Source: Silene latifolia (taxonomy: Eukaryota > Streptophyta > Magnoliopsida > Caryophyllales > Caryophyllaceae). From it: a stretch of 64,000 nt of DNA. The DNA is taken from positions 8,448,001 to 8,512,000 of the forward strand of contig NC_133526.1 in NCBI RefSeq assembly GCF_048544455.1, given 5' to 3'. Shown one piece after another: positions 1-13,344 of this stretch. How positions within the stretch are numbered: position 1 is the stretch's first letter; each line of letters starts with the position of its first letter. The translations under genes were made by a program, and so were the position numbers. Under the pieces are notes generated by a model. That model worked only from the letters and a program-made list of their open reading frames with translations. It ran no database searches and was not told the origin of the DNA.

Positions 1-1
1 A

Positions 2-1321
2 AGCAATTTGAGGAACAAAAACATCATAAGATTGAACCATGTTTGGAGGGATGTAGGGCGCAACACACTCAACTTCATTACTGAGATTTGTACTTCAGGG
101 AATTTAAGGGAGTATCGGAAGAAACATCGTCAAGTTTCGATTAAAGCCTTGAAGAAATGGTCTAAGCAGTTGCTCTTGGGTTTGGATTATCTTCATACTC
201 ATGATCCTTGCATTATTCATAGGGATCTTAATTGCAGCAATGTCTTTATTAATGGCAATGTCGGCGAGGTATGTAAATACTATGCTACAACCAGTTGTAT
301 AGTAGCATTCGCTTACTGACGACATTCATCATAAAAGGCGGTAAGCCAAGCATCCAAAAAGGTTTACATAATATTCTTTTGTCCGAAGAAATGATTCATG
401 GGTTACTTTTGCATCGTTACCAACTGGATTGCCTAAAAATTTTATCTGGGAATTCCATCCTTTTTTTCGGGCATTTTTTTTTCAATTACTAGCCCTCATT
501 TCTCATTATAATCTAATTTATATACACAAAATTAGTAGCGGATTATTACCAATGTAATTAGAACCACCTCAAAGTTGTTGAACTCTTACACAAAGTTGTT
601 GAACTATTTTACAAGTTATTGAGATTAATAATTATTCTGTTAAGATCAATAACTTTGAATCCTAGCTCGATAATTTTGTTAGTAGAGCTCGATAATTTTA
701 TAACAAATCTCAACTACATAGAATAAGTTGTATATACAACCAGTTGTATAATACATTGACTATGACTTCATATGTACTACATTTTCAACATTTTGGTACT
801 CTTGGCAAATAAGTTATTCAGGTCAGGTTTTGGGTTCTCTCCATAAGACCATAAAGATTGTGAATGTTCATTTCCTGAATCTTTGCTAACGAGATAATTA
901 ATGTCGATTGATAAAGGTGAAAATAGGTGACTTCGGGCTGGCAGCAATAACAGGGAAGAGTCATGTAGCACATTCAATACTAGGGACACCGGAGTACATG
1001 GCACCAGAGCTGTACGAGGAAGACTACACAGAGATGGTTGATATTTACTCGTTCGGGATGTGCTTGCTAGAGATGGTGACAATGGAAATCCCTTATAGTG
1101 AATGTAATAGCATTGGCAAGATCTACAAGAAAGTAACCTCTGGGATCAAACCCATGTCTCTTAACAAGGTTAAAGATCCGCAAGTAAAAGCTTTCATTGA
1201 CAAATGCATTGCTACGCCTAGGGCCAGGCCATCTGCTGCTCAACTCCTTACCGATCCTTTCTTTGATGAAGTAGTCGATGAGGAAATTGTTGATCATGGC
1301 GATAATAATAACAGCTCGTAA
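2..1321 (+). CDS. WNK-family serine/threonine kinase, 3' part (cut by window edge)
   Basis: Two exons are visible: 2-268, open to the left, and 917-1321. The junction is GAG|GTATG ... AAAG|GTGAAA in phase 0. The protein shows a WNK-like C-lobe: the alphaC/beta4 region ([11 protein letters not shown]), catalytic loop [10 protein letters not shown], metal-binding DFG inside KIGDFGLAA, activation segment with [15 protein letters not shown], and the closing [13 protein letters not shown]. It ends in an acidic/Asn/Ser tail only about 15 residues after the kinase domain, so it is one of the short plant WNKs (WNK11-like size) without a long regulatory tail. WNKs phosphorylate Ser/Thr and in plants act in ion, flowering-time and G-protein signalling; that is family knowledge. 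The unusual lysine position of subdomain I lies outside the window. The intron (269-916) holds repeats with TACAACCAGTTGTA. The gene faces the thymidine kinase tail to tail. Confidence 0.9.
282..752. repeat. TATACAACCAGTTGTATA palindrome repeat inside WNK intron
   Basis: The palindromic core TACAACCAGTTGTA occurs at about 285-300 and again at about 735-750, enclosing AT-rich DNA. The stretch 545-750 carries short motifs (ttgaact, ctcgataatttt) that resemble the repeat at 12350-12567, which is bounded by the same palindrome, and the one at 27296-27470. It is probably a small foldback element family. No clear target duplication was seen. Confidence 0.4.
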
Positions 1322-1729
1322 AAATGGCCTTTAATTTCCAATCATAGTTAACTAGTAACCTAATCCAATTATGTACTGTATTTGTTTTTTGTATATACCA
1401 GGAATTATAAGTTAATCTGTCACTGTCTTTCGAATATGTATTGATACTGATTACTGATATTGAATTCGTAAGTTTAAGAGTCTCTTTCGCTAATTATAAA
1501 ATAAAACAATCATAGCATCATAATAATAGAGGATATTTTGATTAACCTTGGTTAGACGGATACGTCCCATCCATGACAGTAAACAACGACACTAGGCAAG
1601 GATTCCTATATACAAACAAATTATCCATAGCAGGATAACCATCAACGGAAACCATTAAGCGGAAAAAATACACTTAGTATAACCGAAGAACTAATATAGA
1701 AAGCATGGCTCCGAACCCCATCCAACAGT
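1322..1729. other. Spacer between two convergent genes
   Basis: This 408 bp stretch holds the 3' UTRs of the WNK gene (+) and the thymidine kinase (-). It is AT-rich with no coding potential and no repeat that I recognise. The 3' ends are close enough that the transcripts may overlap. Confidence 0.6.
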
Positions 1730-2979
1730 TCAGGACTGAACACAGGCAGCCTGCACAACAGAAAAATCCTGTGGAACTTTGCTGGTTTCAATAACTGCAC
1801 GCGCAGTGCCAATAACAGCCTGCCCGTTGACATAATGCAGACGACAAACAGGCATATAAGACTCAGCACCTCCAATCAACTCGGTCTTAGTCTCCTCCGT
1901 CTTCCTGAGGGTGAAGAAAGCTCGCTTCCCACACAGTTCACATCTTGCTGTTAACTTGGTTACAGTATCAGCAAGTGGGATTACATCTAGCACTGACCCG
2001 AAACTTCTCCTGTATCCAACAATAACATCAACATTAGACTCATGACCGCAATCCAAAATTGAATTAGAAATTCAAGCGTGATGTGCAATTGCAGACCTTA
2101 GGTAATCACCATCCAATCCAGCAACAACGACTATCTTGCCATCATTCTCAGCAGCAGTGCAGCAGAATTCATACAGATCTTCGAAGAATTGTGCTTCATC
2201 TATACCAATCACATCCAACTGTCCACAAAAAGCGATTAAAGTAAATTACTCCGCTTTTACGGAGTACAATTCAACACAATAACAGATAAATCCTTTGGTA
2301 TACCTGATTGTATTCTTCGAGGCCGAATTTGTCCTTGAAACAGGCAAGATCTGGCAAAGCCCAGCAAGGAAATTTCGCTCCGTCGTGTGTGACTACTGAA
2401 TCTTTTGCGTATCGGTTGTCTTTACTCGATTTAATCATTGCGACTTTTCTAAATCATAACACAAGAACAAAATTAAAAACTTATTTAAGAAAACTTTGAT
2501 TATTAAATGAATCAAAACTTCACAAATCTACTTGTCATACAAATAATTGAAAATTCTACAATAATACACACCGTATTTTGATTAATTGGTATATTTAGTA
2601 CCAATTAGCGAAAAAAAAAAAAAAAGAACTCCTATTCCAGTCATTTGTTTAACTCTTGGTTATTGAGGGAGTAATAATTATAGTTTTATATTCCGTAGTT
2701 GGAAATTTTGATGGAAGAACTGGCGGGAAGATAAAATATTTGAATTATAATCATAAATTTTACAGCGTATAAACAAAAAGGGTAAAAGGTAAAAAAAATG
2801 CAAGTGAACAGTAAATAAAAAGAAGAAAGTTACCTTCCATTGGTGCTTTCGGCTCGAACACGGCGAAGAAGGGCGGTAGTTTTGCCAGCGAACATGGGAC
2901 CCACAATGACATGAATCTCGCCGGAGACATCGTTGGAAACGGAGTTGGGAGCGACGACGGGGGAGTTGAAGGTAGACAT
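1730..2979 (-). CDS. TK1: Thymidine kinase (TK1 type), four exons
   Basis: Exons on the minus strand: 2979-2834, 2448-2304, 2218-2097, 2009-1730. All introns are GT-AG and phases agree, giving 230 aa, the usual size of cytosolic-type TK1. The enzyme makes dTMP from thymidine with ATP, the salvage route to dTTP. Visible motifs: a short N-terminal leader, beta strand and P-loop [14 protein letters not shown] (residues about 22-35), conserved [13 protein letters not shown], catalytic/Walker [21 protein letters not shown], the first zinc Cys pair [15 protein letters not shown], and the C-terminal lasso/zinc site [14 protein letters not shown]. The start is the first ATG that gives the P-loop frame. 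No long plastid or mitochondrial transit peptide is visible. An E2F-like TTCCCGCC lies in intron 1. The gene looks intact. Confidence 0.95.
2721..2730 (-). promoter_or_regulatory. E2F-like site in thymidine kinase intron 1
   Basis: The minus strand reads CTTCCCGCCA, containing the E2F/DP core TTCCCGCC, in the first intron about 250 bp after the start codon. S-phase nucleotide genes, TK among them, are commonly E2F-controlled. A single 8-10 bp match in AT-rich DNA is suggestive only. Confidence 0.35.
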
Positions 2980-3080
2980 GGTAAAGGCGTTGATGAAAAG
3001 AGGAGGGAGTGGAAATTGGGGAGATTATTGGATTGGAGTGGAGAATGATGGGGGTGGAAAAGGGGGGTTAGGAGGGTATG

Positions 3081-3251
3081 GTATTTATTTAGGAAAAGGA
3101 GAGGGGGGGAATGAAGAATAGTGTGTCGTGGAAGTTTTGAGGGGTTGGTTTGGTCATTGGTGTTGACATTTTCCGTGTTTGAGTTTTTTTGAATCGTTTT
3201 CATTTTGGAGGGAACTTTTCGTTTCAAATTTTAGAGGGAAAGTTCATTGGC
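3081..3251 (-). promoter_or_regulatory. Putative thymidine kinase core promoter
   Basis: A TATA-like AAATAAATAC (minus strand, 3090-3081) lies about 100 bp before the ATG. A CCAAT-type GCCAAT lies near 3246-3251. Spacing suits a plant promoter, but this is motif reading only. Confidence 0.35.
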
Positions 3252-3483
3252 GGAACGGTGGATTTTGATTAATTATTTCAGGTTGGGATTTCAGATTTCG
3301 AAATTTATTTTCTTGCATCTTTTCCCAATCTTTATTTGGTGTTAATTAAGCAGGATCTACTCTCAGGGTTGTATCTTGCCCTAGAAGGCATAAAAAATAC
3401 TCCCTTCAATATATCGGTTTTTTCAAACGATTATGCTAGATTAAAATTGTTAACAATTGTGTACTGTTTAATTTATCTTTATT

Positions 3484-4081
3484 GGCAAATTTAACACAAA
3501 TAACCCAACCTTTTAATAATCTTCTAAAATTAACCCAGCCTTTTTACTTAAACAATAATAACCCAACCTCTTAACCCCTCCAATAAACATAACCAAGTTC
3601 ACCATCTTTGAAATTTTGGGTTTATGGCCTCAATCAGGTAAACAATGACAACCTTTTTCGTCAAATCTTATTGTGTAAATTTTAACATATGAACTGGGAA
3701 TGATAAGATTGCCAACAAAAATTTGTTTGCTTCGATGCATATCATCTAATTCTAATTCATCTTTTCTGGGTACTTGCAAGTTATAATTCTTCTACCGTTC
3801 TATTAGCTCATCATATACGTACAACGGGTGTTTTCACCTTTTTAATTGCTAATGATTCGTGGGGAGTTGTTCGCCTGATTGAGGCCGGAAATCCTAAAAA
3901 AAAATCCGAAGATAAAGGACTCACATGGATGGAGGTTTTGGCGCCGGAGATTCAACTCCGGTGAACAATGGGTTATTTTTGTAAGATGTGTAAGAAGGTT
4001 GGGTTATTGTTGTGTAAGTTAAAAGGTTGAGTTATTTTTAGAAGATTGTTAAAAGGTTGGGTTATTTTTGTTCAATTTGCC
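3484..4081. mobile_element. Mutator-like MITE (598 bp, about 95 bp TIRs, 9 bp TSD)
   Basis: The ends are inverted repeats of roughly 95 bp: GGCAAATTTAACACAAATAA on the left and its counterpart ending in GTTCAATTTGCC on the right. The element is flanked by a perfect 9 bp duplication ATCTTTATT (3475-3483 and 4082-4090). Long TIRs and a 9 bp TSD are the hallmark of Mutator-like elements. The interior has no transposase. The TIRs contain repeated aaYaACCCAaCCTtttaa motifs. A lone related-looking end may lie at 19634. Confidence 0.9.
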
Positions 4082-4132
4082 ATCTTTATTTGGTTAATTA
4101 AGGATCTATTCTAAGGGTTTTATACGAGTCGT

Positions 4133-4263
4133 CTTAACAATTGTGTATATCGTGTTTTAGCTCATGTTTTACCTAGGACTGTTAGTAAAACTGTTTGGTT
4201 GGATAGGCTACTTCCGACGACGAACGCTGCGGTACTGTTTGATTTATCTTTGACGAAGTAATT
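4133..4263 (+). pseudogene. LINE 3' end fragment (RNase H tail)
   Basis: The translated stretch resembles the C-terminus of the RNase H-bearing LINE at 13345-15852: LAHVLPRTVSKTVW ... LPTTNAAVLFDLSL against LAHPFPRVVGRVVW ... ADLSL. It stops just after that point. Only about 40 codons remain; the rest is missing or replaced by other repeats. Confidence 0.5.
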
Positions 4264-4269
4264 CAGTAA

Positions 4270-4900
4270 CTAGTTTAGATCTCGTGCAATGAATGAACTG
4301 TATTTATAGAGTTACTAATATAGACCCCCGTGCAATATATGCACGATATTTATAGAGTTTTACTTTTTAGTGTATTATTTATAGAATTTAAATTGACAAT
4401 TCACTTATTTTTCATGTTTCTCTGAATGTATTTTGATTAGAGAAATAAATAAAAACTTAAATCGTAAGAAGTAATAAAATGATTGTTTATTTATAATTTT
4501 TAATTTTATTTTTTTTACCGAGAAATTAATGATGTTAATTTACAAATATTTACTAATAACATATTTTTTAGCTGCAAATTTTTATCATAAAAAGTCAATG
4601 AATTTTAGCAAATATTTACTAATACCATATTTTTTAGCCGCAACTTCTTATCATAAAAAGTTAATAAATTTTTATCAATATGTTATGTAAAAAAAGAATT
4701 TCATTATCCTAAAAAGATCGAAGATAAATTTATGTAGAATATTAAATGTTATAAATATTTAAATACAAAAGATTATATCCATTTATAACTTATCATGTCC
4801 ACACCTATAGTATATGCTAAACATACCAAGCATTATTCTAGGAAATATGTTTTAGGTGGGAAAAGTTGGAGTTTCGCCTATTCCTTTACTAAATAGGGGA
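4270..4900 (-). mobile_element. Candidate non-autonomous Helitron (older)
   Basis: Read on the minus strand it begins A|TCCCCTATTTAGTAAAGG at 4900 and ends with CTAG|T at 4273-4270. It has the TC 5' end, CTRR 3' end and A/T insertion site, but the subterminal hairpin is eroded. A second hairpin near 4310-4335 (CGTGCATATATTGCACG, then TTAG) could be an alternative end. No coding capacity; AT-rich interior. Confidence 0.5.
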
Positions 4901-4984
4901 TGCCCTTCGGGCTTTTTTCCTCAATTTTTTTTTTTTTGTTAAATATTAATCTTAATTATTTGAATCTGAATATTTAAAAAATTA

Positions 4985-5668
4985 CTAGTTTTAAACCCGT
5001 GCAAAATTGCACGGGTATGTATTTGGGCCAGTATTAATGTTCTTGGATGTATATTTGTTTTTGCATTTCTATTGTACTTATCTAGTTGGTCTAAATCTAC
5101 GATCTACATAATTTATGTTTAAATTTGTTACAAACACGTGTTCACATACACTGGTTTATAAGGAAATAACGTAATCTACTCTTGTAAATAAAAATTGCTT
5201 ACATAAAAAACTTTACATCCGGATAAAAGAAATATAATCTAATATAATCAACTTTAACATATGTATGTAATTCATTTGTGTTTAATGTTCGATCCCGTAT
5301 ATAAATGTTATTCCTTCTTGAAATTATGTAATTTTATTATTATGTAATTTTGTTTTAAAAGTTATGTAATTCAATTTCATTTACTCGCATTTGTAATTCA
5401 TTCTGCGTATATGTTATTAATTTTATTTACACGGAATATATAAAATTATTTCATAATATTAATTCATAGAATTTTTTCATAATATTATTTCATAGAATTT
5501 ATTGTAAGACGGAATTTATCGCATGTTTGAAAAGACGGAAAACTGAAAAAATAAATACATTGCACACTCAGGGGTCCCACCATAACATGAATTTCAAAAA
5601 AAAAAAAAAAACTGCATTAATGACGTGGCGCGATGAAGATTGAGTATTGTCTTTTGTATTAATATAGA
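4985..5668 (-). mobile_element. Non-autonomous Helitron (684 bp)
   Basis: The minus strand starts A|TCTATATTAATAC at 5668, a typical plant Helitron 5' end. It finishes with the hairpin ACCCGTGCAATTTTGCACGGGT, a short spacer and CTAG|T at 4985. There is no target duplication, as expected, and insertion is between A and T. It encodes no Rep/helicase, so it would need an autonomous partner. Confidence 0.85.
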
Positions 5669-5830
5669 TAAGATTGTTAAAAGTCATCATCTCGCATCAC
5701 AACTTTAAATAATGGAAAAAAATGTTTTGTACCGGTAAATAAATGTTTACCAGTGCGCACCGAAAATAGTGACTGCGGGTTCTCTCGTAATAAAAAAAAA
5801 ATAATAATGCTAATGATAATAAAAGATCAA

Positions 5831-5987
5831 AGCGTCTTGCTTGTGACGGGCTAATCCCGTCACAAGCTGAAGACCTCTCACAAAAAGGGAGAGGGGAAAA
5901 GGTAGGGTACCCCCATGTGCTCCCCCACTCACCTTTCATGGGTATTTTGTGAGAGAAAACGGTATCCGTCACAAGTTTGTGACGGAT
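5831..5987. repeat. Foldback MITE with GTGACGG snap-back ends
   Basis: The left arm holds CTTGTGACGGG...CCCGTCACAAG and the right arm TCCGTCACAAGTTTGTGACGGA. CTCTCACAAA/TTTGTGAGAG and ACCCAT motifs lie between. The arms fold on themselves and on each other. The inner ...TTTTCTCTCACAAAATACCCAT... unit is shared with 54266-54420, indicating one family. Confidence 0.6.
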
Positions 5988-6253
5988 ATCGCAGTCTTCA
6001 ATGAGATTTTGTGATAAAAGATTGTATGAAACTTAAAACTTGTGCCATTGCTATTGCCTCACTTTCATATTTTGTTGGTTCGAGGCTAACCCTGCATTTG
6101 GACATTTCACCTTACTTTAAGCCAGTGTTGATACATTCAAAGTAACTTACTCTCCTGACTCCTCTAATCCAATCAAAGATAACTTTACCTTTTGGAGGCC
6201 AATTTTCAGAAACTTTGACCATAAATAAAGTAACACATATTAAACGTTAAATA

Positions 6254-6470
6254 CCAAAGTTGGCTGGTGTGAGTGGTAAGAGCTCTCATCTCTTAAATAA
6301 GTGGTCAGGGGTTCGATTCCTGACTCTTGCGAATGAAAAAAGCTAAACTTGGGAGGGGTCAACCCATTAAATTGCCTTCAGTACCCCGAAGGAGATTGAC
6401 CCAGCTGACGGTAGGGGATACTCCTGGTCAACACCAAAAAAAAAAAGTCAACACCAAAAAAAAAAAAAAA
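6254..6470 (+). mobile_element. tRNA-derived SINE, full length, 19 bp TSD
   Basis: The head is tRNA-like: box A TGGTGTGAGTGGTAAGAG and box B GGGGTTCGATTCC. A body with CAGTACCCCGAAGGAGATTG follows, then a doubled (g)tcaacacc-A(n) tail. A perfect 19 bp duplication ACATATTAAACGTTAAATA flanks it (6235-6253, 6471-6489). A shorter relative lies at 28237-28362. The perfect long TSD suggests recent insertion. Confidence 0.92.
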
Positions 6471-6489
6471 ACATATTAAACGTTAAATA

Positions 6490-6846
6490 TTGAAACTAAC
6501 ATATTTAAATTTGTTACGAAAAAGTCTTTCGTAAAATAAAAATTTTCGTGAAAAAGAGTCGTGTTTAATTTCAAATGAAGAAAAATCCGGTAAAAGTACT
6601 GCCTCAAAAACCATAAAGTAGATATATTACCTTTAGATTGGATCGGAGGGAGTATTTAAAATGAAAAATTAATCTGAACTTGGATTGAAGTCGATAGAAT
6701 TAAACATAAATGGAGATTAATTGCCACTTGTGGGTTAATTAAACATAACTAAATTGAGTTTAATATTATCTTGAATGATCTCATCATCTCATGTTACTAA
6801 CACCAAATTAAGGCAGGCTTTGATTGCTTTAAACGCAATAGAATGA
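6490..6846. other. AT-rich spacer downstream of b561 gene
   Basis: No gene here. A lone Stowaway-like end (cggagggagta) is at about 6645-6655. The rest is AT-rich 3' flank of the minus-strand DOMON/b561 gene. Confidence 0.5.
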
Positions 6847-8139
6847 TCAATTAAGAGTTACACAAGCCTTACCATTACCACTAACTATGACACCTTCCCT
6901 CCTTAATTTCTCTTCCTCAGCTTTTCTACAAAAAACAACCCAACTATTCACCTCCAAAGCTATGCATACACCAATTATAGTAGAAAGGCACAAACAATAT
7001 GCCAATTTAGCATAAGATCTACTTGCTTCCATCACTTGAAACCCTTGAAATACATTCACAACCCCTATAACAACACAAGCATACCCTACAAAATGATGGT
7101 ATGACTTCCAATATTTCCTATACTTATGTGTTGTCCTAGGTCTAAACAACAATGCAAGTGTTTGTAGACTTCCCATACAAAATGCTATGAACCCTAACTT
7201 CCTATGTAACCCATAGACCTTACCCGGTGAGAGCTCTCCGAGTCTAATCCCAATCGCGAAACCAATGGTTCCTAGGAAGAAGCCGGTGAGTTGCATTGCC
7301 GCGTGTAAATAGAACCATGTAGGTCCTAATGCTTGTATATCTCTAAGGTAACGCGATGTGACTATGCCAATTGGAAGCATAATACCCCAAGAAATCGCGT
7401 TAGTGACACCGTGGACCATCTTTAGGGTTTTCAAATTGGTGTCGTGTCTTGCCATCCCAGAAAGTAGGTCTATGGTTGTGGCGGATGAAAGGTCATTGAT
7501 TGTAGTAGGGTGAATTGTAGGGGAGTAACCTTGGACATAGACACCGCGATTCCATACACAATGTATTTTGGTCTTGTTCGGGTTGAGCTTTATCTTGGCA
7601 TAAATTTGGACTTGAGCCCCATTGTGAATTGTAGCTAAATGCCCACCATACATTACTACCGAAGATGTTAACAAGTGAATGTCAAGAGGACGTGACAGTA
7701 ATGGTGACTTTTCCAATTTTACTGATGGGTCTAGTATATAGGGAAGAAGGACTAACTGGGCCGAGTTAGGGTCAGGGAAGGCTACTAAAACACGAGCCCC
7801 AGTCATCTCGGGTGAGTTGAGATTGATCCCCCAACCGACCCAACCGGAAGGAGATATGAAGCTACCAAAGAAAACAAGGTCAAGGGTTGAATTGTGAGCA
7901 TGGTATGTCCATGCAATAGAAGCTTGTTGTGTGGGTAATGTCATGCATTTTTCAAATGTTTTAGTGTTAGTACTTGTGCTACAATGGGAAGATATGACTA
8001 GTGTAATTTGAGGAGATGTCAAGAAGAAACATAACAAGAGAAGAATCATGGTTGGTTGTACTAATTTTGCATAAGAGGTTGGTTTGAATTTATGAGAGAT
8101 TTTGTTACTATTAGATATGTGGACTCTTAGGCACGGCAC
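6847..8139 (-). CDS. DOMON plus cytochrome b561 membrane protein, intronless
   Basis: A single 430-codon exon. Order: hydrophobic signal (MILLLLCFFLTSPQITLVIS, about 31-50), an AIR12-type DOMON domain (about 70-215; SIAWTYHAHNSTLDLVFFG, GWVGWGIN, MTGARVLVAFPD), then a five- to six-helix b561 core (about 240-410). Heme-ligand histidines sit in MVHGVTNAISWG, WFYLHAAM, VYGLHRKLGF and YWKSYHHFVGYA. The family moves electrons across the plasma membrane between cytosolic ascorbate and apoplastic acceptors; the DOMON part faces the wall. The first 30 residues (MPCLRV...) are not signal-like, so Met31 (codon at 8049-8047) may be the true start. Family members usually have 370-430 aa. It differs from the paralogue at 18561 in lacking all introns, so it could be an old retrocopy or belong to an intronless clade. 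The frame is open throughout. Confidence 0.92.
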   Translation of the reverse strand: MPCLRVHISNSNKISHKFKPTSYAKLVQPTMILLLLCFFLTSPQITLVISSHCSTSTNTKTFEKCMTLPTQQASIAWTYHAHNSTLDLVFFGSFISPSGWVGWGINLNSPEMTGARVLVAFPDPNSAQLVLLPYILDPSVKLEKSPLLSRPLDIHLLTSSVVMYGGHLATIHNGAQVQIYAKIKLNPNKTKIHCVWNRGVYVQGYSPTIHPTTINDLSSATTIDLLSGMARHDTNLKTLKMVHGVTNAISWGIMLPIGIVTSRYLRDIQALGPTWFYLHAAMQLTGFFLGTIGFAIGIRLGELSPGKVYGLHRKLGFIAFCMGSLQTLALLFRPRTTHKYRKYWKSYHHFVGYACVVIGVVNVFQGFQVMEASRSYAKLAYCLCLSTIIGVCIALEVNSWVVFCRKAEEEKLRREGVIVSGNGKACVTLN

Positions 8140-8436
8140 ACTAATGATGGGAAAACATGGAATTGTAGCGTAACTTAGAAGTCAAAACAAATGTGTTTTG
8201 TCTCTAGAGTATGGACATATTTGGTGCGTTGAATGATTAATTTTTTTACTACATTGTGCTTGGCTTTAAAGCAAGGTACTCCATAGAAATTAAGAATATG
8301 AATATCCTGTGTTAGTTGTAAGCTGTAACTTGTAATGCCATGACTATTGCACATGTGAAAGGAGGTGTATTGATAGAAACTTGCTAGCTGACATATTGTT
8401 ATTTGATGCCTACGGGTTACAAGGCCAACCGTCTGT

Positions 8437-8600
8437 CTCATTATAGACGGACACTATCCGTCTATAACTATAGATGGATATTGTCCCTCTCACAAATTAA
8501 AGTGGGTAATGCAATCCTCACTTGCATTACCCACTTTAATTTGTGAGAGGATCCGTTTATAGTTATAAACAGATAGTGTCCGTCTACACTCTATAATGAG
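8437..8600. repeat. Near-perfect foldback MITE (164 bp)
   Basis: Two arms of about 80 bp are reverse complements: CTCATTATAGACGGACACTA on the left and TAGTGTCCGTCTACACTCTA + TAATGAG on the right, meeting at GCAATCCTCACTTGC. GACGGA/TCCGTC snap-back units occur inside each arm. Such a structure would form a long hairpin RNA. It is related by the TATAGACGGA motif to 54266-54420. It lies about 300 bp upstream of the intronless b561 gene. Confidence 0.7.
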
Positions 8601-8659
8601 AATTTGGACCAATTATTTATTTTGTCTACCACCTTATTTTTCACCACGCTTGATTTATA

Positions 8660-9050
8660 TAATCCCTAATAGGGGTGGCCAAACATACGAGCCGATCCAA
8701 CTCGGCCTGCCTCGACCCACCTCGCCCCGGGTTGTTTTTAACCCTCTCCAGCCCTCAGGTTGTTTTTTGCTTGCTCGTTAAAAACTAGGGCTGAACTCGG
8801 GTCAATCAAATCCAACCTGGCTTGTCCTATACCCGCCCCACGGGCCATTTACAGGTCCACCTCAACCAGACCCACACCGGCCCGTGTTGCCCCGCTCCTA
8901 CCTCGATTTGGCTGCAAGTCCGCCGAGCAAAGCCCGACCTGCACTCGGGTCAGCCCGGTCTAGCTGCTCACTCGACTGTCATATTGATGAGACCACACAA
9001 TCTGATCCGAACCAGTCTTGGCCAGACTTTATTGGTCCCATAAACCCGAA
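8660..9050. repeat. GC-rich degenerate repeat upstream of NAT9
   Basis: A block of imperfect CCCG/CTCGG-rich words (ctcggcctgcctcg, cccgccccacgggcc, tcagcccggtc) in an otherwise AT-rich spacer, beginning AGGGGTGGCCAAAC. This is a common plant dispersed-repeat style. No intact ends or ORF could be defined. It ends about 100 bp before the NAT9 start. Confidence 0.4.
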
Positions 9051-9147
9051 CCCTAATACACAAAAGTTGAAGATCAGAAATCAATTGAAAAGTTGAATTA
9101 AAACTTGACTAGGCAAACCCCCAAAGTGCAGAAGCTGAGAAAAGTGA

Positions 9148-12911
<3,764 letters not shown>

Positions 12912-13344
12912 TCTGACCCTCTTGTTAGCTTCGTTTTTTCGCCCTCGCTTCTTATTGCAATTGATGTTTGGAATGGGCACTAGTGTTTACAATTGAACTT
13001 GTAATCACTAATCAGTAGGCTAATTTTACTCACGAGACCGTTCTATATAACTCAAATTGAAGAAACTTGTGAAATTATGATTGGGGCGAATGGCCCAACC
13101 CGTTGTCTAGCCCAAATATGTGTGTGGAGTGACCCGGTTTTTGTTGTTTTGTTATTGCTGCTTCTTGATTTGGTGAAATTTAGGATTTTTGTGGTTATTC
13201 TCCACCAAACTAGCTTAGAGCCATAGATAAAGAGAGAACGAAAACATATAAAATGTTAACAAAAAAGAAAAAGAAAAAAAAAGGGGCTATAATATACTGT
13301 ATATGGATAAATTAAGGAGTCCTTTTAGCTACGATCAACAATAA
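12912..13344. other. Spacer downstream of NAT9
   Basis: 3' flank of NAT9 with an A-rich tract at about 13260-13283. No ORF or defined repeat. It ends at the LINE insertion point (AACAATAA, 13337-13344). Confidence 0.5.

Noticed and set aside
6266-6325. tRNA gene (box A and box B)
   Set aside because: No cloverleaf can be closed; the poly-A tail, SINE body and 19 bp target duplication make it a SINE. The same holds for 20400-20450 and 31935-32000.
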